Source of the DNA: Sorex araneus
Lineage: Eukaryota; Chordata; Mammalia; Eulipotyphla; Soricidae
Direction: 5' to 3'
Length of the DNA stretch: 64,000 bases
NCBI RefSeq assembly: GCF_027595985.1
Contig: NC_073305.1
Coordinates: 177,081,089-177,145,088 of the forward strand
Under the pieces are notes generated by a model. The model was not told where the DNA came from. It searched no databases and was given only the letters and a program-made list of their open reading frames with translations. Of this stretch, positions 21,263 through 32,117 are shown piece after piece (position 1 is the first letter of the stretch; each line of letters begins with the position of its first letter). The translations under genes and the position numbers were made by a program.

Positions 21263-21269
21263 TATCGCA

Positions 21270-22239
21270 CAAAACCTTCAGCGGTCTGGTCCATCTGTCC
21301 TTCCCAGCCTGATGTGTGTGTGTCCTCATGACGGGCATCGAATAGGGGACACTCTGGGATGAAATCCCTACACAAGCTCTGGCGGGAAAAGAAGAGGGGG
21401 AAAAGCTGATGCTACCTCTCAGCAGAGCAGACCTGGTGCCAGCCCCTTGCAGAAGTCAGAGAAGCAGAACTAAGCAGTCCCTGGGGCTTTGGATGATCTC
21501 AGATTTCATGCAGCAGTGGGCCTAGATCCCAACTCAGAGCCCTCTCCAGCGCAGTGTTGGGAGGCAAATGATTTGATTATCTTCTATCTCTGGGAAACTT
21601 CTTTGAGCAGCTGCCAGCAACCTTTGCCAGATTGTTGTTCAAACACATAAAAAGCGGTTGACTTGTGTTTGGGCATCTTTGTCATTTCTTTCAGTTGCTT
21701 GAACAGAAATGCATTGTTGCGTTCAACAGAACTCTCTTACTGTCTCCCTATAATTTCACACACCAACACATACAGTCTTGGGTTTATAGCTGCCCTCTCT
21801 GTGCCTTTGGCCCTAAGCCTTATAACAAGCTCATTCATTTGTAAATGTGCTTGTTGGCACGATGTTTCAAAAGTAGAGTTTAGTCAGTGTTGTTGCTTTT
21901 CAGCAATAAAAAAGAGGTTGGTTGGAAATGGCACCCAGAGAGGAAAACTGGCCACGCGGGGAATGCGGTATCAGAAATGCAAGATCATTTCTTCTAGCAA
22001 GATGTTTGCTGTCTGGACGTCGCCAGTCCCTGAGTCAAACGACCAGCTAGCCTTCGGGCTCTTTCAGAGATGAAGCGATCTCCTCTCTCTGCTTATGAAT
22101 AGACACTTCATGAGCAAAGAAAAACTGGTCTGCAGAAATTTCTCAGGCTCGGTGATTGCCTGATTGCACAAATATCGCCTCGTCAATCTTTCTCTGCATC
22201 CGAGAGGGAAGTGGCATGAATAGGAATGTGTTTGGAGCG
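21270..22239. other. Unassigned DNA upstream of the CpG island
   Basis: It is repeat-free by eye. Open frames here have no recognisable motif. It could hold distal promoter elements of the downstream gene. Confidence 0.45.
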
Positions 22240-22788
22240 GTGGGGTGGGGCCGGGAGGGGAGGCGACGCTTCCCCGCCAGCCAGAGAGGCAGCAAATGCG
22301 CGGACACCCTCCTTCTCCCCCGGTCCCGATCTCCCCTCTCCGAGCCGGGAGGCGACGGGGTCGGGGACCGAACTGAGGAAGGACGCGGCCGGGAGGCGAC
22401 AGGCCGGTCCCGGGGCCGGGAGATCCGCGCCCGCCCTCTCGGCCGGGTGCGCTCGGACCACCGCGCGCGCGTTTGGGCGCGCAACTCCCGGGGCGCGGGG
22501 TCCGCCTCCCGCGGCCGGACGTCGAGGGTCGTCGGCGGCGTCTTTAAGGCTGCGGTCCCCGCCCCTCTCTCCTCCCCGCCCTCCCCTGCCCGCCCTCCTC
22601 CGTGTCGGTGTCGTCGCCGCGGCGGGCGAGCGCGGCACGAGCCAGGCGGCCCCGGGGCGTGCAGGGCGCGGAGCAGGTGGCGGCGGGGCCCTCGCATGCC
22701 GCTGCCCGGCGCCAGGTGCTAGCGGCGCCCGCCGCGCTCCGCCCGCGCCTCCCGCGGGGCCGCTTCGGGCTCCGGCAAGCGCGGGGAC

Positions 22789-23100
22789 ATGTCGGTGGCC
22801 ACGGGCAGCGGCGAGGCGGCCGGCGGGGCCGGCGGCGGCGGCGCGCGGGTGTTCTTCCAGAGTCCCCGGGGCGGCGCCGGCGGGAGCCCGGGCTCCAGCA
22901 GCGGCTCCTCCCGGGAGGACGCGGCGGCGCCGGTGACCACGGCCGCGGCGGCCGGGCAGGTCCAGCAGCAGCAGCAGCAGCAGCAGCGGCGCCACCAGCA
23001 GGGCAAAGTGACAGTGAAATACGACCGCAAGGAGCTTCGCAAGCGGCTGGTGCTGGAGGAGTGGATCGTGGAGCAACTCGGGCAGCTCTACGGCTGCGAG
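22789..23100 (+). CDS. PPP1R14C: PPP1R14C (KEPI) coding exon 1, partial gene
   Basis: This is the first coding exon of protein phosphatase 1 regulatory inhibitor subunit 14C, an inhibitor of PP1 that becomes potent after protein kinase C phosphorylation. The exon gives 104 codons. The N-terminal 57 residues are Gly/Ala/Ser-rich, with the family hallmark ARVFFQSPRGGAGGSPGS. Then come eight Gln (59-66), a basic RRHQQGK segment, and the inhibitory motif KVTVKYDRKELRKRL, in which Thr75 is the expected phosphosite (Thr73 in human). The last residues are EEWIVEQLGQLYGCE. The start is supported by the match to the human N-terminus and by G at -3 (gacATGT). The exon ends on a whole codon before gtaccc, a usable GT donor. 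About 61 residues, including the acidic EEEMPEVEIDIDDLL segment known from human, must lie on exons beyond this window. CPI-17 and PHI-1 are paralogues, but their N-termini differ. Confidence 0.96.
22963..22986 (+). repeat. (CAG)8 coding for polyglutamine in PPP1R14C
   Basis: Eight uninterrupted CAG codons encode Gln59-66, just upstream of the phosphorylation site motif. A pure CAG tract in coding sequence is prone to length change. Confidence 0.95.
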
Positions 23101-23106
23101 GTACCC
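23101..23106 (+). other. PPP1R14C: Splice donor of exon 1
   Basis: The sequence GAG|gtaccc follows the exon end. GT and A at +3 fit the donor consensus and +5 is not G. Frame and protein homology place the junction here. Confidence 0.85.
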
Positions 23107-23420
23107 GGGCGGCGGGGCGGCAGGGGCGCACCCGGGAATCCTCGGGGGCCCCCGAGTCCTGGCCGGGACACGACACCGGGCGCCGGGCGCGGCGGGGTCT
23201 TTCTCCAAGGGTGCCTTCTGGTGCCTGGGCGCAGCGATCGGGCGGGGGGTCGTGTGGGGAGACCCTTTCCCTAGGTCCCACTGCCCGGGGCTGGGAGAGT
23301 CGCGGGCGCCCTCGAGGGTCTGGGGTAAGGTCGCGTTCGGGGTTGGGATGGGGGACGCGAGCGCTTCCCGGCTCCCGTTGCGGCCGCACAAAGCCGGAGC
23401 TCACCTTAGCCCAGGGAACC

Positions 23421-25119
23421 CGGGAAGCTCGGGTTCTGATGGAGAGGGAACCGAGAAGGGACTTGAGAACCGCCGCAAGAGAGAGGAGGTGGGAGGAGAG
23501 GTTCTGGGCGCCTCAGAGACTCCCCCGGTTCCTGACGTTTTACACCTAAACCCTGAGATGAACGCGTTCCCTTTCCCAGCCAGCCCCAACGTGCGTTCTC
23601 CTAAGGCGTCGGTGCATTACCGAAACGCTCCACGCTGGGCTTTGTTGAAGCTGTTTTCTGGGTGGTTTTTTTCTTTTCTTCCCTCACACCCCGCCTGAGC
23701 TAAGTTGCTCCTGTTGATGGGCATAGAATGAGAGCCTGGGGCAACCTGGAAGGATGCCCAGGTGGAAGGAAGGGAGCCCCCGCGGGTGGTGTGCAGGAGG
23801 GCTAAACCCCACCAGCGCCCCCCGCTGCCCGGACACCGTGATTTCCCATAGTGCAGGAGCTAAGGTTACACCCAAGTCTAACTAGTGGGTTTGCGTTGGG
23901 TATGAACAGAAATATTCCGCATAAGCTGTAATAAATGTAACCCAGGAAAATGACTGAAGTCCAAATAATCCCCTAGAAGAGACTATAATAAAACAGTAAT
24001 TCTGAGGAGGTATTCTCTCAAGGGGGTAGAGTTTGGGAGAGGGTGGGAGAATGAAGAGGATTCATAATTTAGCATATGGTCCCCAAGTTAGAGAGAGAGG
24101 TTCATATTCATGCAATTGTTAGATTCTTCAGCAGAAATGAAAGCCAGATGACCCCCCTGGCTTTTTCACTGGTTGGTGGGTATTCTGTCGTTCACACTCT
24201 TTATGGTCTATTGTGAACACATATTTTCCTGAACGTTCACATTGCACAAGGAAACAGCTTTCTCATTAGCGACTACTGATGAATGATTATGATATAATGA
24301 AGCTTGGCTATATGACTAATGGGCTTGTAAAAATATAGTTTCTCCAGTCCAGCTCTTATTAAAAGCCATTTTAATTGCATCCATAAAAATTGGCCCAAAT
24401 AGGAAGTGTTCATGGGATTTTATATATATATATATGTATATATTTATAGGAAGTTGGTGAAACTCTTTACAGAAACACTACATTTGCTTTAGATGGGATT
24501 CATGTTGGGTGGATAGATTGTGCATAGTCTTGCCCCTGTGGAATCCAATTAATTTTGATTAATTTCATGCAGGCCTTTATTCTCCATTTTGGATTTGAAG
24601 ATTTGAGTTAATAGAAAAACTGTTGTTAAAATTAACTGCACCTTTTATGGGAGATTAATTATATGTAGCTCGAGGAATTAGGAAAAGTCCCAGACCCTTT
24701 GCAGGTTGGAAAATCATATATATTGTAAAATTCTTTGAAGACTTGGGGAAGATGGGGTATTGAAATGCTCACTGCATTGAACATGTAGTTTAGGTACATA
24801 ATTTAGAGGGCAAATATGACCTTGAATCTTCTCCTTGTATTCCTCCCACTTTCAACTTTCAGTATGTGGCAAGTAGCTAGAGATTTAAGAGGTTTTGTGA
24901 GGGAATGGTAAAGATGTTACAAGCAGTCCACATGTCATTAAAATGTGACAAGTGTTTCTCTTCAAGTTGTTTGTGCTGTCATTTGAGGCTGAAGGATTAT
25001 AAATCAGTGTGAAGATTGTTGGTAATTTGTAGTGACTATGCTGAATGTAGACCTTCACTTAATCATGATGAATACATGGAAGCCAAGGAGGAAAGTAAGA
25101 TGAAGAAGGGCAGTGGTGG
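23421..25119. other. Proximal intron 1, repeat-poor
   Basis: After the CpG island the sequence becomes AT-rich, with a short (TA)n at 24421-24450. I recognise no SINE or L1 for about 1.7 kb. That contrasts with the density further into the intron and makes this the best place in the window to look for conserved intronic regulatory elements. Confidence 0.5.
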
Positions 25120-25242
25120 AAGAGCTGGGACCAGGAGCCTTAGGTGACATCAGTCATGTGGCAGAGTGGCATGGCTATATATCCAAACACCAGACTCAAC
25201 AGCACTGAAAACAGGGGACCCCAACTACAACAACCAAAATTT

Positions 25243-25527
25243 ATTATTATTTATTAATTAATTTATTTTTATTTTACAAAGCTGTTCATGATTGGATTTC
25301 AGTCGTACAGTGTTCCAACACCCATCCCTCTACCAGTGTACATTTTCCAGCACCAGTGTCCCCAGTTTCCCTCCCATCACCCCCACCCCCTACCACCTGC
25401 CTACCTCTATGGCAGGCACTTTTCTCCCCTCCCTCCCTCCCTCCCTCCCTCCCTCCCTCCCTCCCTCCCTCCCTCCCTCCCTCTCTCTCCCTCCCTCTCT
25501 CTCTCTCCCCCCTTTGGGGCACTGTGT
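25243..25527 (-). mobile_element. L1 3' UTR insertion with expanded CCCT tract
   Basis: The TSD aacaaccaaaattt (25229-25242) against aacaaccaaacttt (25528-25541), one mismatch, brackets a minus-strand L1 3' UTR. Its pyrimidine-rich side has grown into a (CCCT)n array. The insert lies inside an older plus-strand L1-like 3' end. Confidence 0.8.
25424..25508. repeat. (CCCT)n microsatellite
   Basis: Tandem CCCT units with CTCT interruptions at the right. They arise within the L1 3' UTR polypurine tract. Confidence 0.93.
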
Positions 25528-25722
25528 AACAACCAAACTTTGAAATGTTGCCTATCAGGGTGGCAGTTGGGAGTGGGGTGGTGGGAGGGAACTTGGGAGC
25601 ACTGGTGGAGGGAAGTTGATACTGATGATGGGATTGGTGCTGGAGCATTATATATCTAAAACTCAACTATCAATAACTTTGTAAATCAGTTCTTGAATGA
25701 AATAAAAAAAACTTTAAAAAAG
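25528..25722 (+). mobile_element. Older L1-like 3' end, plus strand
   Basis: It contains the G-rich tract gggagtggggtggtgggagg, the cactggtggagggaag motif and an aatgaaataaaaaaaac tail. It continues leftwards of 25229 by an unclear amount, since the minus-strand L1 split it. Confidence 0.6.
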
Positions 25723-25912
25723 GAAAATTATAAATAGCTACAAAGGACTGTCATCTTGCATTTGTTTCTTCTCTATTGGGGCTTGATTTTCAATCTAGTT
25801 TCTCTTGAATTTTTCTCTTGAATTGCCTTTCCTGGTGGCAGCCCCTGGTTCGCAGGAGGACCTACCCTGACTCATGGCTCTGAAGCTCATGAATGTAAAG
25901 GTGTCCTTTTTT

Positions 25913-26077
25913 TTTTTTTTTTGGATCACACCCGGCAATGCACAGGGGTTACTCCTGGCTCTGCACTCGAGAATTACTCCTGGCGGTGCTCGGCGGACCA
26001 TATAGGATGCTGGGAATCGAACTTGGGTCGACAGCGTGCAAGGCAAACGACCTACCCACTGTACTATTGCTCTAGCC
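25913..26077 (-). mobile_element. SOR SINE, short form
   Basis: This is a minus-strand copy with a T-rich left side. The TSD is aaggtgtcctttt (about 25897) against aagatgtcctttt (about 26079). Confidence 0.92.
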
Positions 26078-26445
26078 CCAAGATGTCCTTTTTGTACTTA
26101 AGACTGGTAATGTTTTTCAATGTTCCATCACATAGAATTGACAAGACAGCCAAGTTTTCAGACTTCAAACTGTTCAAAGACTCGAGTTACCTGCCAAATT
26201 GTTGGGGGAGGGGGGAGGGAGAAGATGAACATGTTTCATTTCAGAAGGACGCATACCCAGCAGCTCAGTCGTTGGAGACTTGTCCTTTTTGGAATAGAAA
26301 ATGAGGTATTTTGGAGCATTATATTTAAAATTAGAAAGGAGTGGGAATGAAGGAGCATTCAGAATAACTTTCTGGCTGGATCTTATCTAGGACTTTGCAG
26401 TGACCAATTAGTTTTATGTGGAGAAAAGCATAATCGCTTTTGTGC

Positions 26446-26665
26446 GGTGTGTACTGCATACCAGGTGCTGTTCTAGGCCCTTTGTGAGCACCAGTTCATT
26501 CGATCTTTACAAAACTCCTACAAAAAGGGGCGCTATTATTAGCTCTGCCTTACAAATGAGGAAACTGTGGCACGGGGAGTTTAAGAGGTTTTCCCAAGCG
26601 CTCAGGGCTGGCAGGGGATGCCTGTGGGAGTTTGAACCCAGGCAGTATGGCTTAGAGTCACCACC
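26446..26665 (+). repeat. MIR
   Basis: This is a nearly complete MIR: accaggtgctgttctaggcc, then caaatgaggaaactgtggcac and gagtttgaacccaggcagta. The 3' part retains the tRNA-like and core features. Confidence 0.85.
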
Positions 26666-26759
26666 GAACACAGGACTTGCCTGTAACTCTGCAGGGTCCC
26701 GTGCAGGAGAACAAATCGGAGTCTGCCCCGTAGACATCTGAACGTTTCAAAGTAGTGAA

Positions 26760-27255
26760 GTAAGCTAGCAAGCTTTAGGTAAAAGTTGTTGTTCTAGCCA
26801 CTTCTCTTAAGCTTTGAAGTTTGACTTTTCAGACCTCCAGGAGCTCCGAGCTGGGGATTGTGGTTGGATGAATCTGCCTCCATCCGGGCTTTCCGTCTAT
26901 TTCTTACTCATCCTCCTGTCCCACCTGGGATGACAGTGTGTTCGCTTGCATGTCCAATCTTGGTCCACGAAGATTGCCACCCCAATCATGCCTTTGGTTC
27001 ACACTAGTGACAAAATTGCTTCCTTGGGTGGACAACTCTGCTCCTGCCTTAATCTCTGACCTATTTTTTTTTCCAGGGAGCAGTAGAGCAACCTTAAACC
27101 AGTTCTGCCTGAGCAGACTCACTAGGACCGCTTTAGCTCCTGCAGAAGAATCGTGTGGCAGGAGTGATGCCCACAGTTCTTCCCTAGGCCAAGGGTGGAA
27201 TTATTAGACATCACAGCGTGTACACTTCAGACGCATAGGTCAGTGCTTTTTAGAT
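26760..27255. other. Unassigned intron DNA
   Basis: No repeat or coding signal is recognised. Confidence 0.45.
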
Positions 27256-27267
27256 TCTGAAATGATT

Positions 27268-27447
27268 TTTTTTTTTTTTGCTTTTTGAGTCATACCCAGC
27301 GATGCTCAGGGGTTACTCCTGGCTTTGCACTCAGGAATTACTCCTGGAGGTGCTTGGGGGACCATATGGGATGCTGGGGATTGAACTCGGGTCGGTCTCA
27401 TTCAAGGCAAACACCCTCCCTGCTCCGGCCCCGCTATCGCTCCGGCC
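27268..27447 (-). mobile_element. SOR SINE, short form
   Basis: The minus-strand copy has the TSD ctgaaatgatttttttt at about 27258 and 27449. The head side is duplicated locally (ctccggccccgctatcgctccggcccc), which is probably a small slip. Confidence 0.93.
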
Positions 27448-27459
27448 CCTGAAATGATT

Positions 27460-28264
27460 TTTTTTGTATTTCTCAATTCACCTTCTTGGACAGGTAATTA
27501 AGTTAGCTAGGAATTTGGTTGTAATAGAATTGTTATGTTAAATCTCCATTCACATTTAAGGATTTTTAAAGACATAACATGTCTGCTTTGAAAAGCTACA
27601 TTTCTGTCTCTCTTCCAAGCCCTGGCAGTTTTGTAGCACATTTGAAATTTGGCGTAGTGTCTTCTTTGACACCTTGTATTGCAAAGTGGCTTACTGGATA
27701 AGTCACTCCAATTTTCTCCATCTTGCCCAGCATTGAGATAACATCTGTACTTCTAGTTTTGCAATTTGAGTTTCGTTGGAAATAAATCCTGTCGTGAACC
27801 TCATGCTATTGAAACGCCTATAGGAACCTGGCCATAAGCAGACTTCTGAGGATCTCCTGGGTTATCCTGCCATCCATTTGGAAGGGCTTCCTCCCCTCCC
27901 CCACCTTTGCTCTTGCATTTAAAAGAGTAACATCTGTCATGTTGCACCATTCATTTTTCCTGATTCCTTACTGTTATCATTCTGTAAATCAGTCTTCCAG
28001 TGTTTTGGTGCTGACCCACGGGAAGAATGATCTCAGTTGCTGCCTGACACATTCACAGAAGCACTGAGGTATGAAAAGAGATTCACAGGGCACTTCATGT
28101 TACTGTGCCAAAGGAACTGTTACGCCACAGAAACTATTACTTACCTCAAATGAGTGATTATTTAGGGTTAGAAATAGTATTCTGTTCTAGTTTCAGAAGT
28201 TGCTGATTATGACCCTCTCATTTGGTTTCATGGCACATGTTTTGGATTGCAACACGCAACTTTT
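27460..28264. other. Unassigned intron DNA
   Basis: No repeat or gene is recognised in this stretch. Confidence 0.45.
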
Positions 28265-28641
28265 AAAAAATTAAGTATCGATTTTCCACTATTTTACAAC
28301 AATATGGGCAGTTCAGGAATATAGCTTAATTCCTCCATATGTAGATAAAGTCTTATGCCTCCATCACTAAAGTCCTAGCACTGTTCTCAGATCAGATTGG
28401 CTCTCTGTGCCCTTTCATCCCACACCCTTCATCACCTACTGTGGTCACCATCTTATTTTTCTCTTATTTTTTTGTTGCATTTGCTAGTTATTTGCTTTAT
28501 TTGTGTTTGAGAGAGGTGCTCCATAATTGTCTCTCAAATTCTGATTCATTTGTGTTAGCATAATCAAGTTTCATCCTTGTTGTTACAAAAAGCAAGATCT
28601 TATTTTTAATAGCTGAGAAATATTCCATTGAGTATCTTTAT
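28265..28641 (-). mobile_element. Old L1, segment 1 of a split copy
   Basis: The segment reads as the reverse of an old mammalian L1 3' region (gtttcatccttgttgttaca, agaaatattccattgagtat). It is split by two younger insertions and continues at 28882 and at 30455. Confidence 0.65.
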
Positions 28642-28863
28642 TTATAATTAAAAACATTCTTTATTCTTTTAATTAATTAATTTATTTATTGAATCACAGT
28701 ATGGAGAGTTGCAAAGTTCTCAGGCTTATGTCTCAGTTATACAATGCTTAAACACCCGTCCCTTCACCAATGCCCATATTCCACCACCAAAAACCCCAGT
28801 ATACCTCCCACCCCCCACCCCCCCACCCCTGCCTGCATAACTGATAGATTTCACTTTATTTTC
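28642..28863 (-). mobile_element. Short L1-tailed element nested in old L1
   Basis: A perfect 18-bp TSD, tccattgagtatctttat, lies at 28624-28641 and 28864-28881. The insert is the young L1-type 3' UTR (gaatcacagtatggagagtt, cccttcaccaatgcccatat, C-rich tract), with an extra 35 bases of AT-rich sequence on the tail side. Confidence 0.9.
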
Positions 28864-28881
28864 TCCATTGAGTATCTTTAT

Positions 28882-29287
28882 CCAGTCTTCTGTTGATAAG
28901 CATTTAGGTTGATTCCATGTTTTGACGATTGTGAATAAGGATGCTTTCAACAAAGTGGTTTATGTCTTTTTATGTTCGTGTTTTCCTATGTACTAGAAAA
29001 TAACTAAGAGTGGTATTTTTGGGTCATATAATTTTTAGTGTTGTAAAGAAGCTCCATATCATTTTCATTTAATTTTTAGGGAAGCAAAATAGTTTTTTGG
29101 GAAGAAATTTATTTAGAGAAATGCAAGGGGAGAGAGAGACAGACAGACACACATGAAGAAAGAGAGAACAATGGGAATCTCCAGAGGAGATATCATTTAT
29201 GTCTGTATCATTTCCCATGAGGTTGGACCAATTGACATTCCCAGGATCTCTGTAGCTCATTCTTTGTGTACATCTTTAGCAGCACTT
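28882..29287 (-). mobile_element. Old L1, segment 2
   Basis: Continuation of the old L1: gttgattccatgttttgacg, then aataaggatgctttcaacaa. After about 29060 the match is poor and a (GA)n-rich stretch follows. Confidence 0.55.
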
Positions 29288-29305
29288 CTTGATCACAATT
29301 TTTTT

Positions 29306-30436
29306 TATCTTTTTTTTCTTCATGTCTTTATTGAATAGTTTCAAAATGAAGACATTATTTATAATAAAAACATAGTGAACAAGAGAAAATAGCAGCCATC
29401 ATAATTTTGATTTTCCGAACTAATAATTTTTTAAAATAATATACACTAGTTTTCCTTTTTTTTTCTTAATTTATTTATTTTTAATTAGTGAATCACCGTG
29501 AGGGTACAGTTACAGATTTATACACTTTTGTGCTTATGCTTCCCTCATACAAAGTTCGGGAACCCATCCCTTCACCAGTGCCCATTCTCCACCATCAGTA
29601 AACCCAGCATCCCTCCCACCCTCCCCAATCCCATCTCCTCCCACCCCACCCTGCCACTGTGGCAGGGCATCCCTTTCTGTTCTCTCTCTCCAATTAGCTG
29701 TTGAGGTTTGCAATAAAGGTGTTGAGTGGCCACTGTGCTCAGTCTCTAGCCCTCATTCAGCCCGCAACTCCCTTCCCCCGCATGGCCTTCGACTACATTA
29801 TAGTTGGTAATCCCTTCTCTTAGTTGCCCTTTCCCCAGAATGTGAGGTCAGTCTCCAAGCCATGGAGTCAACCTCCTGGTACTTATTTCTACGATTCTTG
29901 GGTGTTAGTCTCCCACTCTGTTATTCTATATGCCATAGATGAGTGCAATCTTTCTATGTCTGTCTCTCTCTTTCTGACTCATTTCACTTAGCATGAGACT
30001 TTTCATGCCGATCCACTTATATACAAAATTCATTACCTCCTTTTTTCTAACAGCTGCATAGTATTCCATTGTATAGATGTACCAAAGTTTCTTCAACCAG
30101 TCATCCGTTCTAGGGCATTCGGGTTTTTTCCAGATTCTGGCTATTGTAAACAGTGCTGCAATGAACATACATGTACAGATGTCATTTCGATTATACTTTT
30201 TTGCATCTCTGGGATATATTCCCAGCAGTGGTATTGCTGGGTCAAATGGGAGCTCAACCTCTAGTTTTTTGAGAATCGTCCATATTGTTTTCCAGAAGGG
30301 CTGTACCAGTCGGCATTCCCACCAGCAGTGTAGAAGGGTCCCTTTTTCCCCACATCCTCTCCAACAGTGGTTGCTTTTGTTCTTTTGGATGTGTGCTAGT
30401 CTCTGTGGTGTGAGGTGGTATCTCGTGGTTGTTTTG
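29306..30436 (-). mobile_element. Young L1, 5'-truncated, with probable 3' transduction
   Basis: The TSD cttgatcacaattttttt lies at 29288-29305 and 30437-30454. On the minus strand the insert opens inside ORF2. Its frame reads FWKTIWTILKKLE, LPFDPAIPLLGIYPRD, RNDICTCMFIAAL and LWYIYTMEYYAAV to the stop near 29926. The 3' UTR follows, with a first A-tail at about 29457-29480. A further stretch of about 140 bases is then present (29317-29456), with its own AATAAA (ttTATTga in plus at 29327-29334) and a second A-tail (29306-29316). The C-terminal coding part is unbroken, so the insertion is recent. Confidence 0.92.
29317..29456 (-). other. Transduced flank carried by the L1
   Basis: This AT-rich, non-L1 sequence sits between the element's own A-tail and a second A-tail next to the TSD. 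A polyadenylation signal ends it about 12 bases before the tail. This is the expected mark of readthrough transcription at the source locus. Confidence 0.7.
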
Positions 30437-30454
30437 CTTGATCACAATTTTTTT

Positions 30455-30960
30455 CCGTAGCCCATTCTTAGGGATTTGAGGTGATGTATCTTGTGGTTTT
30501 GATTTGCATTTCCCTTATTCCCTTATAATTAGTGAAATTGAGCATATTTTTATGTGCCTCTTGGGATTTTGCATATCTTCTTCTTTGGGGGAAGTGTCTA
30601 TTCAAATCTTTTGCCTACTTTTTGATGGAATTTATTGTATGTGTTCTAAAAGCTCTTTATGTATTTTGGGATATTAGCTTTTTGCTGATACATTGTGTAC
30701 AAATATCTTTTCCTAGTCAAGATGCCTTGGAGAAGAAAAGGAACTTGCCTTTTCAGTTTTGACATGGCTTTCTTTCACTGTACAAACGATGTCTCACCTT
30801 AACATAATCCCACTTATTTATTTATACATTTGTTTCCTTTGAAGTTCAAGTTGAGTCTGTAAAGATGGCTAACACACCTCTCCAGTCAATTTCCAAGAGT
30901 ATATCACATGCTTTCTTTTGTGTATTTTGTGGTTTCGAGTGTAACCTGCTGTTTGAAAAG
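30455..30960 (-). mobile_element. Old L1, segment 3
   Basis: The old L1 resumes directly after the young insertion: gtggttttgatttgcatttc, gccatt-like segments, tattttgggatattagcttt and then ttgtgtacaaatatcttttc. These match the reversed ORF2 end of ancient L1s as I remember them. Confidence 0.75.
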
Positions 30961-31049
30961 TGCATATTTTGAAAGGGAAAAGTTCATGCATATGTAATAG
31001 AATTAGAGAAATGTATTATTTGACATTTCTATGTATCAGATATTCTGTG

Positions 31050-31180
31050 TAGAACTCCAGTCACATTCTTTGATACTCCCATTTTATGGACAGAAAAGTA
31101 AGGCACAGAGAGGTCAAGAAGTCACACCAAGATTCTGAGCTCGGCTGTGGCAGAGCAGGACTGTGTCCAGAAATAAGATG
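31050..31180 (+). repeat. MIR fragment
   Basis: Recognised from cccattttatggacagaaaa, ggcacagagaggtcaagaag and the gtggcagagcagga end. Confidence 0.75.
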
Positions 31181-31730
31181 CATTTGCACTATTGCATTAT
31201 TCTGTTTCCTGAGGTGAGACACAGAGTCTGGAACCTTCTATGAACCCCATATGGCGCTTGTTTTCCATGTGTGCATGGTAAAATGTGACTTGCACGCTTT
31301 AAGTTGACCGAAACTGCTCCTGTACCTGATCTCGCCTCTTGTTTTGAGTTTGGAGACTTCCTTTGTATCAAGATCCTCTCTTCACCCTCAGGTTAATGTG
31401 ATTTGTTGTCATTTTGTTGCTGTCTGAGCCAGCAGGTAGGAGCTGCTATCCACAGTGCAGGAGCCTATGGAATTATTTGGCGAATCCCCATCTGTGCGAG
31501 TATTTGAGAATGAATAGCTACTTTTCTTTTTCTTTTTTCTTTCTTTTCTTTTACTTTTTTTTTTTTAACAAAACTGCCTTTAGAAACTCCATCTGTAGGT
31601 ATTAAGGAATAAATTAAGCACATGAAAACCTTTGAATAAAAGAACTCTAAATTGTCAAAAGAAGAAAAGAAAACCCGTGTTGAACACGCTTCTCTTTGGA
31701 ACAGTGATCAGGCTGGGAAATTGGACCTGG
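31181..31730. other. Unassigned intron DNA
   Basis: No gene or repeat is recognised, apart from a T-rich (TTTTC)n stretch near 31518-31567. Confidence 0.45.
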
Positions 31731-31734
31731 GGGC

Positions 31735-31930
31735 AGTGGTTAAGGAGCAAAGCTTTGAAGTAAGATGAACCTGAAATTACATCCGCCCCAGCACTTAGTT
31801 GGAGTTAGAGATTGGGCAATTTCCTAAACCTCTTGGAGGCTCTTTTCCTGGGAGTTAAAGGGACTCATCCCAACCTCTTCACGGGATGTTACGAGGACCA
31901 AATGGAAAATACACCAAGTGGAAGAAGCTG
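31735..31930 (+). repeat. MIR-like repeat
   Basis: The order of ttgggcaatttcctaaacct, gggagttaaagggactcatc and gttacgaggaccaaatggaa follows the MIR/MIR3 layout. Confidence 0.55.
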
Positions 31931-32117
31931 TAAGATAGTTGTAATTCGAACCCTAACCCACCACTGCATTTTGGTTGTTTCCCATGAGGTGGGAATAGGC
32001 CGGGAGAAGATGCCCCATTATTGGTAGGATGTGTGAAGGATGGTACTTAGGGGTCAGCTATTGTTGGTGTGTTTTATTTAAACCTTGGCAAATTTAAAAA
32101 ATAGGGGGTTGGTCAGA

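Larger units (their letters stand above)
22240..23420. promoter_or_regulatory. PPP1R14C: CpG island promoter of PPP1R14C
   Basis: GC content and CpG frequency rise sharply here compared with both flanks. The island covers the presumed promoter, 5' UTR, exon 1 and the first 300 bases of intron 1. Visible elements include GC boxes (ccccgccc near 22559), a gcgcgcgcgtttgggcgcgc stretch near 22463 that contains NRF1-like GCGC motifs, and a TTTAAG sequence near 22542. I cannot place the transcription start from sequence alone. The long overlapping frames on the minus strand (up to 402 codons) are GC-driven artefacts. Confidence 0.88.

Noticed and set aside
1-22240. A neighbouring ULBP/RAET1-type gene expected near PPP1R14C in human
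   Set aside because: No MHC class I-like coding sequence was recognised in the upstream flank.
22226-22936. A 236-codon plus-strand frame overlapping PPP1R14C exon 1
   Set aside because: It is out of frame with the recognised protein and has only low-complexity composition.
22183-23404. Long open frames on the minus strand across the CpG island (402 and 286 codons)
   Set aside because: They are Arg/Ala/Pro/Gly-rich, opposite to a recognised exon, and expected in very GC-rich DNA where stop codons are rare.
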